Below, piece by piece: positions 28,727-38,392 of a DNA stretch of 64,000 nucleotides. The DNA comes from Saccharomonospora sp. CUA-673 (GTDB lineage Bacteria > Actinomycetota > Actinomycetes > Mycobacteriales > Pseudonocardiaceae). Every line of letters starts with the position of its first letter. Within the stretch, counting starts at the first letter, position 1. Below the pieces are notes generated by a model, which saw nothing but the letters and a program-made list of their open reading frames with translations, was not told the DNA's origin and made no database searches. The stretch covers positions 52,320 through 116,319 of the forward strand of contig NZ_MKKE01000007.1 in assembly GCF_001942305.1 (NCBI RefSeq), written 5' to 3'. A program made the translations under genes and the position numbers.

Positions 28727-29704
28727 TCAGCGGCCGCGTTGGCGGAGGCCGATTCGGCGCCAGTCTCGTTTGCGGGTCGTCGGCCGGGACGTGGTGTCCG
28801 CCGGCGGGTAGACCCGGGAGACGTGGCCGCCGCCTGCACTCGGGTCCGTGTCGCCTCGTTGGACGGCTCGGCGGGCGGCGCCGGCCACCCGGCGGAGGCG
28901 GGGCTTGCGCAGGCCCAGCCTGCGGCCGCGGCTGCTGCGGCGGATGGCCCTGCGTTCGTGGCCGGGCACGCCCCACGCCTCGGGGTGCGCGGCGAGCCAC
29001 TGGTAGCGCCGCACCGCGTAGGGGATGTGCGCCAGGTACAGCACGAGGGCCGTGGCCAGCGAGATCAGCGGGTACTGGATCACGGCGGCCGCCAGCAGGC
29101 CGACACCGACGAGCAGCGGTGCGACCGCCTTGGCCGGGGCGTTCAGCTTCTTCAGCGACAACGTCGGGATGCGGCTGATCAACAGGGCCGCGGTCGCGAT
29201 CGTCCACACCACGACGACCACCTGCGACGACCACCAGCCCTCGCCGAACTGCAGCGTCAGCATCACCGGCAGCAGCGCCACGAGACCGCCGGCCGGTGCG
29301 GGCACGCCGACGAAGAACTCCCCGGCGAACGGGGGCTGGTCCTCGTCGAGCAGCGTGTTGAACCGCGCCAGGCGCAGGACCATGCACACCGCGAAGATCA
29401 GCGTGACGAGCCAGCCGAACCGGTCGTCGCCCGGCATCCACACGTACAGCACCAGCGCGGGAGCCACGCCGAAGGAGATCGCGTCGGACAGCGAGTCCAG
29501 TTCGGCGCCCATCTTCGACGACGCGTCCAGCAGCCGTGCGATGCGGCCGTCGAGGCTGTCGAGGATCGCCGCGATGCCGATCGCGCCGATCGAGAGCAGG
29601 TAGTCGCCCGTCAGCGCGAACTGGACGGCCGAGAGGCCCGCGCACAGCGCGAGAACCGTGATGGCGTTCGGCAGCAGCCGGACGCCCGCCGTGGCCCGGG
29701 ACAT
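28727..29704 (-). CDS. pssA: CDP-diacylglycerol-serine O-phosphatidyltransferase PssA
   Basis: An integral membrane enzyme making phosphatidylserine from CDP-diacylglycerol and serine. 325 residues from ATG 29704. The CDP-alcohol phosphotransferase motif is complete: DSLDGRIARLLDASSKMGAELDSLSD (DxxDGxxAR...GxxxDxxxD). About seven hydrophobic helices follow. The C-terminal ~80 residues form a basic, arginine-rich cytoplasmic tail longer than in many homologues. It lies 6 bases downstream of psd, and the two together make phosphatidylethanolamine. Confidence 0.95.
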   Translation of the reverse strand: MSRATAGVRLLPNAITVLALCAGLSAVQFALTGDYLLSIGAIGIAAILDSLDGRIARLLDASSKMGAELDSLSDAISFGVAPALVLYVWMPGDDRFGWLVTLIFAVCMVLRLARFNTLLDEDQPPFAGEFFVGVPAPAGGLVALLPVMLTLQFGEGWWSSQVVVVVWTIATAALLISRIPTLSLKKLNAPAKAVAPLLVGVGLLAAAVIQYPLISLATALVLYLAHIPYAVRRYQWLAAHPEAWGVPGHERRAIRRSSRGRRLGLRKPRLRRVAGAARRAVQRGDTDPSAGGGHVSRVYPPADTTSRPTTRKRDWRRIGLRQRGR

Positions 29705-29710
29705 AGCTCG

Positions 29711-30406
29711 TCAGCCCTTCGCGGCCGGTTCGGCGATGACGGTCTCGCCGCCGACGGTGCGCTGTCCCTCCCGCACGAGCACGCGGCTGCCGCGCGGAAG
29801 GTACGTGTCGACGCGCGAACCGAACCGGATGAGCCCGTAGGTGTCGCCGGCGTCGAGGCGTTGGCCCTCGCCGACCTCGCACACGATGCGGCGGGCCACC
29901 AGGCCCGCGATCTGCGTGACGACCAGCTGCCTGCCGTCGTCGGCGCGCACGAGCAGGGAGTTGCGTTCGTTGTCCTCGCTGGCCTTGTCGAGGTCGGCGG
30001 ACAGGAACTTGCCCGGCCGGTACACGGCGCGTTCGACGACGCCGGTGACGGGCATGCGTTGCACGTGGACGTCGAACACCGACAGGAACACGCTCACCCG
30101 GGTGAGCGGTTCGGCGGGCAGTCCCAGCTCGATCGGCGGGACGGCCTCCTCGATGAGCGACACGAGCCCGTCGGCGGCGGCGACCACCACGTCGGTGCGC
30201 ACCGGCGGCACGCGTACCGGCTCGCGGAAGAACGCGGCCGTGGCGAGCGTGCCCAGGCCGGCGAGGACGCCGAGCGGCTTGGAGACCTTGCGCAGCGCCA
30301 GTGTGGCGGCGATCCCGCCGAGCACGAACGGCCTGCCCGCCGGATGCATCGGCGGCAGTGTCTCCTTGGTGATCGACGCGGCGTGGCCGAGCGGGGTGGA
30401 ACCCAT
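29711..30406 (-). CDS. psd: Phosphatidylserine decarboxylase
   Basis: 231 residues from ATG 30406, of the short archaeal/actinobacterial type. One or two N-terminal hydrophobic helices (RPFVLGGIAATLALRK; LGVLAGLGTLATAAFF) anchor it. The core has FLSVFDVHVQRMPVTG (catalytic His), NERNSLLV and the self-cleavage site LIRFGSRVDTYLP: cleavage before the serine of GS makes the pyruvoyl group. It converts phosphatidylserine from PssA to phosphatidylethanolamine. Same order as Rv0437c-Rv0436c. Confidence 0.95.
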   Translation of the reverse strand: MGSTPLGHAASITKETLPPMHPAGRPFVLGGIAATLALRKVSKPLGVLAGLGTLATAAFFREPVRVPPVRTDVVVAAADGLVSLIEEAVPPIELGLPAEPLTRVSVFLSVFDVHVQRMPVTGVVERAVYRPGKFLSADLDKASEDNERNSLLVRADDGRQLVVTQIAGLVARRIVCEVGEGQRLDAGDTYGLIRFGSRVDTYLPRGSRVLVREGQRTVGGETVIAEPAAKG

Positions 30407-30498
30407 CGGTGTCGTATCCCGTTCGCGTAGGTGGCTCCTCGAACGTGCACACGCTACTCGGCGCGGGTAACGGCCCGGCCGCCCGCCCGTGCCTGCGC

Positions 30499-31713
30499 TC
30501 ACAGCAGCAGGACGTCGACCTCGGATCCCTCGGGCGCCTCGGTGACGTCCTCGCCGAGCACGATCAGGCAGTTGGCCTGGGTGAAGGCGGCGAGCAGATG
30601 CGAGCCCGGTCCGCCGCGCGGGCCGACGACACCGGTGACCTCGCCGTCGGTGCGGCTGTGGAAGCCGCGCCGGAACTGCCGTTTGCCCGCGGGCACGTGC
30701 AGTGTCTCGAGCAGGCGCGCGCGCACGCGCGTGCGCTCGACGTCGGTGTGGCCCAGCGACGTCAGCAGCGCCGGCCGCAGGAACGCCTCGAACGACACCA
30801 GCACGCTCACCGGGTTGCCGGGCAGGGTGACGACGGGGACGCCCTCCCACGTGCCGTGTCCCTGCGGCCCTCCCGGCTGCATCGCGACCTTCGTGAACGT
30901 GACGCCCGCGCCGGTGAGGGTGTCCTTGACGACCTCGTAGGCGCCCGCGCTGACCCCGCCGGAGGTGACGACGAGGTCGACCGGCGTCGTGCCGCCGAGC
31001 CACGGCTCGATGGCGCCCCGGAAGCTGTCGACGTCGTCGGCGACGCTGCGCACCGTCGTCACCTCGCAGCCGAGCGAGCGCAACGCCGCGGCCAGCATGA
31101 TGCTGTTCGACTCGTAGATCTGCCCGTGCGCGAGCGGTTCAGGCGGCAGGACGAGCTCGGTGCCCGTGGACACGACGAGTACCCGCGGCGGGGTGTGCAC
31201 GGCGAGCGTGTCCCTGCCGACGGCCGAGGCCAGGCCCAGCTGCGCCGGTCCGCACACGGTGCCCGCGGTCAGCGCCACCGTGCCGCGGGCGACGTCCTCG
31301 CCCGCGCGACGTACGTGCGTGCCCGGGGCCGACTCGGCGAACACGCGCACGGTCTGCACGCCGCCGTCGGTGCGTTCGACCATGACCACGGCGTCGGCGC
31401 CGTCCGGCATGGGCGCCCCGGTCATGATCCGGTGGGCGGTCCCGGCGGGCAGGGCGGGCACGTCGACGCGGCCCGCGGGGATGTCCTCGCCGACCCGCAG
31501 CTCGACGGGGCTGTCCTCGCTCGCCCCCGCGACGTCGGCCGAGCGCACCGCGTAGCCGTCCATGGCCGAGTTGTCGAAGGGCGGCAGGGACACCGGCGCC
31601 GCGACGTCCTCGGCCAGGACGAGGCCGGCGCAGTCCGGTACGGGCCTGCTCACCGCGGGCCTGCGGCCCAGCAGCTCGGTCACCTGCGCGCGATAGTCGT
31701 CGACGGAGATCAT
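30499..31713 (-). CDS. moeA: Molybdopterin molybdenumtransferase MoeA
   Basis: 404 residues from ATG 31713. It inserts molybdate into adenylylated molybdopterin. Motifs: PPFDNSAMDGYAVRSAD (domain I), IMTGAPMPDGADAVVMVE, VSTGTEL, YESNSIMLAAAL, VTSGGVSAGAYEVVKD (MoCF_biosynth signature) and LPGNPVSVLVSFEAFLRP. The C-terminal domain IV is present. It corresponds to Rv0438c (moeA2). Its product could serve the molybdenum hydroxylase large subunit at 38393-40774, the only molybdoenzyme in the window. Confidence 0.95.
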   Translation of the reverse strand: MISVDDYRAQVTELLGRRPAVSRPVPDCAGLVLAEDVAAPVSLPPFDNSAMDGYAVRSADVAGASEDSPVELRVGEDIPAGRVDVPALPAGTAHRIMTGAPMPDGADAVVMVERTDGGVQTVRVFAESAPGTHVRRAGEDVARGTVALTAGTVCGPAQLGLASAVGRDTLAVHTPPRVLVVSTGTELVLPPEPLAHGQIYESNSIMLAAALRSLGCEVTTVRSVADDVDSFRGAIEPWLGGTTPVDLVVTSGGVSAGAYEVVKDTLTGAGVTFTKVAMQPGGPQGHGTWEGVPVVTLPGNPVSVLVSFEAFLRPALLTSLGHTDVERTRVRARLLETLHVPAGKRQFRRGFHSRTDGEVTGVVGPRGGPGSHLLAAFTQANCLIVLGEDVTEAPEGSEVDVLLL

Positions 31714-31744
31714 GTCGCGCCACCCCTTCGGTGTCGGTCGGGTT

Positions 31745-31773
31745 CGCCGCGCTCGAGCAACTCGAGCGCGGCG
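31745..31773. promoter_or_regulatory. Perfect 13-bp hairpin in the moeA/AIM24 divergent spacer
   Basis: CGCCGCGCTCGAG (31745-31757) and CTCGAGCGCGGCG (31761-31773) are exact reverse complements with a 3-base CAA loop. It lies between divergent start codons (31713 and 31849), where a terminator would not be expected, so an operator or an attenuating leader hairpin is possible. Confidence 0.6.
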
Positions 31774-31848
31774 CTGTGTCAGACTCTCCCCGCCCGGCGC
31801 CCGTGGGAGAAGGCCCGGCACCGCACTGGGGAGATGGGGAGATTCTGT

Positions 31849-32439
31849 ATGGAGGTCCACACCCGGCACACTCCGACGTTCGGGGTCGCACGGATCGTGC
31901 TGGCCGACGGCGAGTCGGTGCAGGCGCCGGACGAGGCGGTGATGGCCAACGGCTTCGGCGTGTCGGTCAGTCATCCGCGCGGCGACCTCCCCGTGTACAC
32001 GGCGCCCTCCGGCGGCGGCTGGGTCGACCTCGCGCCGCAGACGCCGGGTGATGTCTACCCGCTCGCGTTCGACGGTCGCAGCGGTTGGTGCGTGTCCACG
32101 ATTCCCGAGCCCCGGGTGCTGGCCAGGCCCGCCTCGATCCACCGCGACGCCGAATGGCCCGCGCTGCGATCGCTGTTCGGCGGCACCGTGGGGTTCCTCG
32201 AGCACTACAGCGGTTCCGGTTCGTTGGTGATCAGCGCCAGGGGCGCGGTGGACCTGCTCAACCTCGACGCCGGCGAGATGATCACCGTGCGTCCCGCGTT
32301 CCTGGTCGCCTATCCGGACACGATCCAGGTCCGGCTGCGGGCGATCGACCCGTCGGCGCCGCAGTCCGTGCGCACCGGCGAGGGGCTGGTGTTGGACTTC
32401 GCCGGGCCGGGCACCGTGCTGCTCCAGGCCAGGCGCTGA
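31849..32439 (+). CDS. AIM24 family protein
   Basis: 196 residues from ATG 31849 with GGGGAG eight bases upstream. An all-beta protein with the AIM24/TIGR00266 pattern: FGVARIVLADGESVQAPDEAVMAN at the N-terminus, GGTVGFLEHYSGSGSLVISARGAVDLLNLDAGEMITVRPAFLVAYPDT in the middle and GEGLVLDFAGPGTVLLQAR at the end. The family forms trimers, has a mitochondrial member in yeast, and has no agreed bacterial function. No signal or membrane segment. It is not present between moeA and groEL in the mycobacterial order, so it belongs to an insertion at this point. Confidence 0.88.
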   Translation: MEVHTRHTPTFGVARIVLADGESVQAPDEAVMANGFGVSVSHPRGDLPVYTAPSGGGWVDLAPQTPGDVYPLAFDGRSGWCVSTIPEPRVLARPASIHRDAEWPALRSLFGGTVGFLEHYSGSGSLVISARGAVDLLNLDAGEMITVRPAFLVAYPDTIQVRLRAIDPSAPQSVRTGEGLVLDFAGPGTVLLQARR

Positions 32440-32608
32440 GCGGTTCGGGGCCTTCGCGTCGTTCGTGGTTTTCCGAATAGGCGCACGTGTGGTTGATCCT
32501 TGATGGCGAATGGCGTGGGCTGTGTGGGTGACGCGCATTCCGCGGAAACTACGCAGCGCGCAGGTCGCGCCGCCGCGCGACCAAGATCCGGTTACCGCAA
32601 ATTGACCA

Positions 32609-32636
32609 TTGCTGAGCCGTGTGATTCCGGTAGCGT
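32609..32636 (+). promoter_or_regulatory. Candidate promoter of the cold-shock gene
   Basis: TTGCTG (32609-32614), 16 bases, then TAGCGT (32631-32636), which fits the actinobacterial housekeeping pattern (TTGnnn, TAnnnT). It would give a leader of about 60 bases before the cspA start codon. The rest of the 265-base spacer holds no other recognised signal. Confidence 0.45.
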
Positions 32637-32704
32637 GATCGTCGCTTGGAGCGCGGACAGGCTCGGTCTGGAGGCGCTTTTCGGTTTGGCACAAGGAGGA
32701 CGCC

Positions 32705-32911
32705 GTGGCAGTCGGCACGGTCAAGTGGTTCAACGCGGAAAAGGGCTACGGCTTCATCGAGTCCCCTGAGGGGCCCGACGTTTTCGTGCATTACTCCGCC
32801 ATTCAGGCAGAAGGATTCCGCACCCTCGACGAGGGCGATCGCGTGGAGTTCGAGATCACGTCGGGACGTGACGGCCGCAGCCAGGCCGCCGACGTCAAGA
32901 AGGTCTCCTGA
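32705..32911 (+). CDS. cspA: Cold-shock protein, CspA family
   Basis: 68 residues from GTG 32705 with AAGGAGG eight bases upstream. A single OB-fold cold-shock domain: [20 protein letters not shown] holds RNP-1 (KGYGFIES), and [10 protein letters not shown] is RNP-2. It binds single-stranded RNA or DNA and acts as an RNA chaperone. The sequence resembles the constitutively expressed actinobacterial Csp proteins. The gene symbol is by family; paralogues elsewhere in the genome cannot be excluded. Confidence 0.95.
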   Translation: MAVGTVKWFNAEKGYGFIESPEGPDVFVHYSAIQAEGFRTLDEGDRVEFEITSGRDGRSQAADVKKVS

Positions 32912-33013
32912 CCTCACGACCGGAGTTCCCCCGCGCATCTGGTTCGTCGAACCTTCGGCGGACGTTCGGGCACGTGACGTTCGACCTGCGGTCCGGCCGC
33001 TAGGCTCCACGCT

Positions 33014-34680
33014 GTGTCAGGCGATGTGTCGGGGGACCTCACCGGTCGGCAGCTGGGCAATTACCGCATCGACGGTGCGCTCGGCCGCGGCGGCATGAGT
33101 GTGCTGTACGAGGCCACGGACGTGCGTCTCGGGCGCAAGGTCGCCCTGAAGGTCATCGGTGAGCATCTGGGCGCCGACGACGAGTTCCGCAGGCGGTTCG
33201 TCGAGGAGGCGCGCAACACCTCGGCCGTCGACCACGCCAACATCGTGCCGCTGTACGACTTCGGCGAACTCGACGGCCTGCTCTACATCGCGATGCGCTA
33301 CGTCGAGGGCGCGACCTCGCGGGCCTCGGCGCGGAAGGGCCGATGGAGCCCGCGCGCGTCACGGGCCTGCTCGACCAGGTCGCCGACGCCCTCGACTCGC
33401 TGCACCGCGACGGGCTCGTGCACCTCGACGTCAAACCCGCCAACGTGCTCGTCTCGAGCCGCAGGCGCACCCGCGACGACGTCGAGCACGTCTACCTGGC
33501 CGACTTCGGCCTCACCGAGCGCGACGCCGCGACGAAGGGCTCCCGCAAGGGCGACTTCCTCGGGTCGCCGACGTACGCGGCCCCCGAACACCTGCGCGGC
33601 GAGCCGCTCGACGGGCGCACCGACCAGTACGCCCTCGCGTGCATGCTCTACGCCTGCCTCGCGGGCAGGCCACCGTTCACCGGCGACGTCCAGACGGTGA
33701 TCGCCGGCCACCTCAATCGCGAACCGCCCACGCTGTCCGGCGTCGTCCCCCGGTTGCCGGACGGAATCGACACCGTGGTGCGCAAGGGGATGGCGAAGCG
33801 GCCCGAAGAACGGTATGCCTCGTGTGTCGAACTGGTCGGCGCGGCGAGGAACGCCCTCGGCCCGAACTCGGGAGCGACGTCCGTGGTGGGGTCGACGAAC
33901 GGGCACGCCCGAGCCGCAGGGGTCGTCGCCGCGGCCGGCGACCAGGTGGACGCCGGTCAGGCGGCTACGCCACCATCCGGTACGGACCAGGCGGCGGTCC
34001 GCGAGGCCGTCTCGCACGCAGGGGTCTCGCAAACAGGAGTCGCGCAAGCAGGAGAGGCAGGGCCGGTGCACCCCCAACACCCCGATCCCCAGCAGCCGGG
34101 ATGGCAGGGGCCGTACGGCCAGCAGGGCGGTCCACCGTCCGGCCACGGCGGTCAGCCCGGTCAGCCCGGTCAGTCCGGACCCGGTCAGCCGGGTCAGCCG
34201 GGTCAGCCCGGTCCGGGTGGTTCGCCGTACGGAACGCCGCCCCCGGGCACGCCCGTCCCGCCCGGCACCCCTCCGCCCGGGTTCGGCCAGCAGCCCGGGA
34301 TGCCTCCCGGGACACCGCCGCCGGGGATGCAGCAGCCCGGGATGCCACCGGGACAGCCTCCGGGCATGCAACCGGGGATGCCTCCCGGGATGCAGCCGGG
34401 CGGCTATCCGGGTGGGCCGTCCGGCCCCGACTCGGGCACGAAGGGCAAGGGCTGGCTCTGGGCCGTCATCGGTGCGGTTGTCGTCATCGCCGCCGTCGTC
34501 GGGGCGATCCTGCTGTTCGGTGGCGGCGACGAGGAGGGCGGTGGCGGCTCCGGCGGGGAACCGTCGAGCAGCGTGCCGCACATCCCCGTCGGCCCCGACG
34601 GTTCGCAGCCGGCCGAGACGGGGACCGAAACCGACGACAACGCGCCGCCGACCCACATCCCGGTCGAACCCGGCGACTGA
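33014..34680 (+). CDS. Transmembrane serine/threonine protein kinase (frameshifted)
   Basis: A Hanks-type kinase of ~556 residues. From GTG 33014: glycine loop LGRGGMSVLYEA, VALKV lysine, EEARNTSAVDHANIVPLYD. A lost G near 33314 (GCGGAC read as GCGAC) splits MRYVEGA from DLAGLGAEGPMEPARV. Then the catalytic loop GLVHLDVKPANVL, DFGLTE and GSPTYAAPEHL. The HRD motif is HLD: the catalytic Asp is kept but the Arg is lost, so it is a non-RD kinase. A Pro/Gly-rich juxtamembrane region (PPGTPPPG, GQPGQPGQ), one membrane helix (WLWAVIGAVVVIAAVVGAILLF) and a ~60-residue outer tail follow. TAGGCT at 33001-33006 suggests a leaderless transcript. Confidence 0.9.
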
Positions 34681-34718
34681 GCACCCGAAGGTCGAGTAGC
34701 CGGGTCCGGCCGGGGCCG

Positions 34719-35710
34719 TTACGTCGTGTAGACCCCGGTCGGCTCGGAGTGGTAGCCCTTCGCGCCGACGACGGTGGCCAGCGGGCTGCGCACCGCGCCC
34801 GTGGTGCGGGCGAGTTCGAGGGCCGCGCGGATGTCGTAAGCCGGCTCCCAGCCGAGCACCGTGCGGGCGCGTTCGTTGGAGTAGACGCGGTCGAGCGCGG
34901 GCAGCATGCGCCAGCCGCGTCGCCGGTACTCCGCGGCCACGTCGGGCAGCACCCGGTCGAGCACCGCGGGGGCGTCGACGGCGAGCTCGGCGGCGTCGTC
35001 GCGGGTGAACGGGGGTGTGGCGGTGATGACGAACCGGTCGAAGCGGTGGTCGGGGCTGCCCAGCCGCGGGGCGCGTTCGGCGGCCAGCAGGTGCGCCTCG
35101 ACGACGTCGGTGAGGTCGACCCTGCGGTAGGCGAACTCGCTGACCTTCAGGTTGGTGTCGTCGAAGGCGGCGCGGACGTCGTCGCGGTCGTCGGCCTCGG
35201 GGAAGAACCGCGAGGTGCGCAGCACGACCGTCGCAGTCCCAGGTCGCGCGCGAGCAGTTCGCACAGCTCCTCGGCCGCGATCTTCGTGGCGCCGTAGATG
35301 TTGCGCACCACCGGGCGGACGTCCTCGGTGATCCACGCGGCCGGTTCGCCCGGCGCCGGCGTGAGCGCGCGGCCGAACGCACTCGTGCTGCTGGTGAACA
35401 CCACGCCGGCCACGCCCGCGGCCGCCGCCTCCTCGAGGATCGTCAGTGTTCCGGTGACGTTCACGTCGACGAAGTCCTGCCGCGCGTGCGAGCCGACGTG
35501 CGGCTTGTGCAGGGTCGCGGTGTGCAGGACGTGGGTGACCCCGTCTAGGGCGTTGCGGACGACGTCGCGGTCGGCGACCGATCCGACCACGGTCGTGAAC
35601 GGGGAGTCGAGGATGTCGAGTCCGACCACGTCGGTACCGCGTTCGCGCAGCGTACGGACCAGGGCCTCGCCGAGATGGCCCGCACTGCCGGTGACGAGAT
35701 AGCGCTCCAT
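34719..35710 (-). CDS. NAD-dependent epimerase/dehydratase, extended SDR (frameshifted)
   Basis: ~330 residues from ATG 35710 (MERYLVTGSAGHLGEALVRTL, the TGxxGxxG cofactor motif), then HTATLHKPHVG, VNVTGTLTILEEAA, FTSSTSAFG and the active-site pair YGATKIAAE (Tyr and Lys). A lost base near 35232 separates ELLARDLG from TVVLRTSRFFPEADDRDD. The C-terminal part (VSEFAYRRVDLTDVVEAHLLAAER; LGWEPAYDIRAALELA) is normal for the family. The sugar-nucleotide or other substrate is unknown. It is divergent from groEL. Confidence 0.85.
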
Positions 35711-35767
35711 GGGCGCTATCGAAGCCGTTCTGGTACGGCCGTGTCAATCCGTTTCGGGGACCCCTTT

Positions 35768-35794
35768 CTTGCACTCTCCCCCGGAGAGTGCTAA
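35768..35794 (+). promoter_or_regulatory. CIRCE operator 1 upstream of groEL
   Basis: TTGCACTC, nine bases, GAGTGCTAA matches the CIRCE inverted repeat (TTAGCACTC-N9-GAGTGCTAA) bound by the HrcA repressor. The right arm is perfect. Confidence 0.9.
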
Positions 35795-35802
35795 ACACGA
35801 GA

Positions 35803-35829
35803 TTGGCACTCGGCACCGTCGAGTGCTAG
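35803..35829 (+). promoter_or_regulatory. CIRCE operator 2 upstream of groEL
   Basis: TTGGCACTC-N9-GAGTGCTAG: a second CIRCE copy 35 bases downstream of the first. Paired CIRCE elements ahead of a groEL gene indicate HrcA-dependent heat-shock control. About 130 bases of leader follow before the start codon. Confidence 0.9.
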
Positions 35830-35930
35830 GCCGCCGGTCGCCGACCGGCGCCTGAAGGTCGGGACGGTGAGGCCACGTTCGGGAGATCCCGGACTGGTCG
35901 TCCGTCGCGGGCACCGAGCCTGGCCTGTGA

Positions 35931-37594
<1,664 letters not shown>

Positions 37595-37605
37595 TCCACG
37601 CCTGA

Positions 37606-37652
37606 ACGAAACGGGCCCCGGGTGCTGTGTGCACCCGGGGCCCGTTCCGTTT
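37606..37652 (+). terminator. Strong terminator after groEL
   Basis: ACGGGCCCCGGGTGC (37611-37625) and GCACCCGGGGCCCGT (37631-37645) are perfect complements with a TGTGT loop, and the flanking AACGAA/CCGTTT can extend the stem. It lies 16 bases after the groEL stop and directly before the 21-base repeat array. Confidence 0.9.
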
Positions 37653-37654
37653 CC

Positions 37655-37802
37655 GCCGTGTCGGCATCCCACGTCGCCGTGTCAGCAACCCACGTCGCCG
37701 TGTTGGCATCCCGCGTCGGGCGTGTCAGCAACCCACGCGGGCGTGTCAGCACCTCAGGTCGCCGTGTCAGCAGTTGGCGTCGCCGTGTTGGCGCTTCGCG
37801 TA
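37655..37802 (+). repeat. Array of seven 21-bp degenerate repeats
   Basis: Units start at 37655, 37676, 37697, 37718, 37739 (22 bases), 37761 and 37782. Each contains CGTGTCAGCA, CGTGTCGGCA or CGTGTTGGC, and most end with CCACGTC or a close variant. It fills the whole space between the groEL terminator and the NUDIX stop at 37816. It is the largest of three arrays (others at 387-491 and 9431-9514). Confidence 0.88.
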
Positions 37803-37815
37803 CGGGTGCGCCTGG

Positions 37816-38223
37816 TCAGCGGGCGTTCATCTCGAACCAGGTCGTAATCGAGCGCTTGTATCCGTCCGGCATCCGAAGGGTCGCGACGTCGGTGGGGCTG
37901 AAGAGCTCGGCGGCGTCGTGCTCCGGCGATACGACAGGCGCTCCGTCCTCTACGAGCGTGCAGCCGTAGGTGACGATGAAGACGCTCCTCCCGACCGCAT
38001 CGATGTGGTACGTCCAGGCGTCGAGTAGCTCGTTCGCGCGCACGAGCAGTCGTGTTTCCTCGGCGATCTCGCGTACGACGCATTCCTCAGGGGACTCGCC
38101 CGGTTCGATGCGCCCTCCTGGAAGCTCCCACTCGTCGCGCTCGTTGTGCAGCAGCAGGACGCGCCCGTCGTGGATGACAACGCCCTTGACGGAGACGGGG
38201 TAGGTGGTCGCTTCTCCGGTCAC
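37816..38223 (-). CDS. NUDIX hydrolase
   Basis: ~135 residues. GTG 38223 is preferred because GGAGG lies about nine bases upstream; ATG 38238 or 38250 are alternatives that would place that site inside the gene. The Nudix box is present as GGRIEPGESPEECVVREIAEETRL (Gx5Ex7REUxEE), preceded by WELPGG. It hydrolyses nucleoside diphosphates linked to another moiety; the substrate is unknown. The preceding strand VSVKGVVIHDGRVLLLHNE is typical. Its 3' end abuts the repeat array after groEL. Confidence 0.88.
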   Translation of the reverse strand: MTGEATTYPVSVKGVVIHDGRVLLLHNERDEWELPGGRIEPGESPEECVVREIAEETRLLVRANELLDAWTYHIDAVGRSVFIVTYGCTLVEDGAPVVSPEHDAAELFSPTDVATLRMPDGYKRSITTWFEMNAR

Positions 38224-38271
38224 CGATCCATCCTCCATGCCGTTGTGCACGGAGGCACGAAGCTATTCCAT

Positions 38272-38299
38272 CGCTGTGTTGGCGCCTCGGGGGGGGGGG
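38272..38299 (+). repeat. Stray 21-mer-like unit ending in an 11-base G run
   Basis: GCTGTGTTGGCGCCTC resembles a single unit of the 21-base repeat family. It is followed by eleven consecutive G residues (38289-38299), the longest homopolymer in the window. The length of such a run is unreliable in draft sequence and prone to slippage in vivo. Confidence 0.6.
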
Positions 38300-38392
38300 C
38301 AGCCGTCCGGTTTGGGCTGTTCGGGGGAGGCGACGGCCGTGACGGTGGGTCATACCTAGCATGATCAACGTCACGGGGTTAGTGTCGATCAC

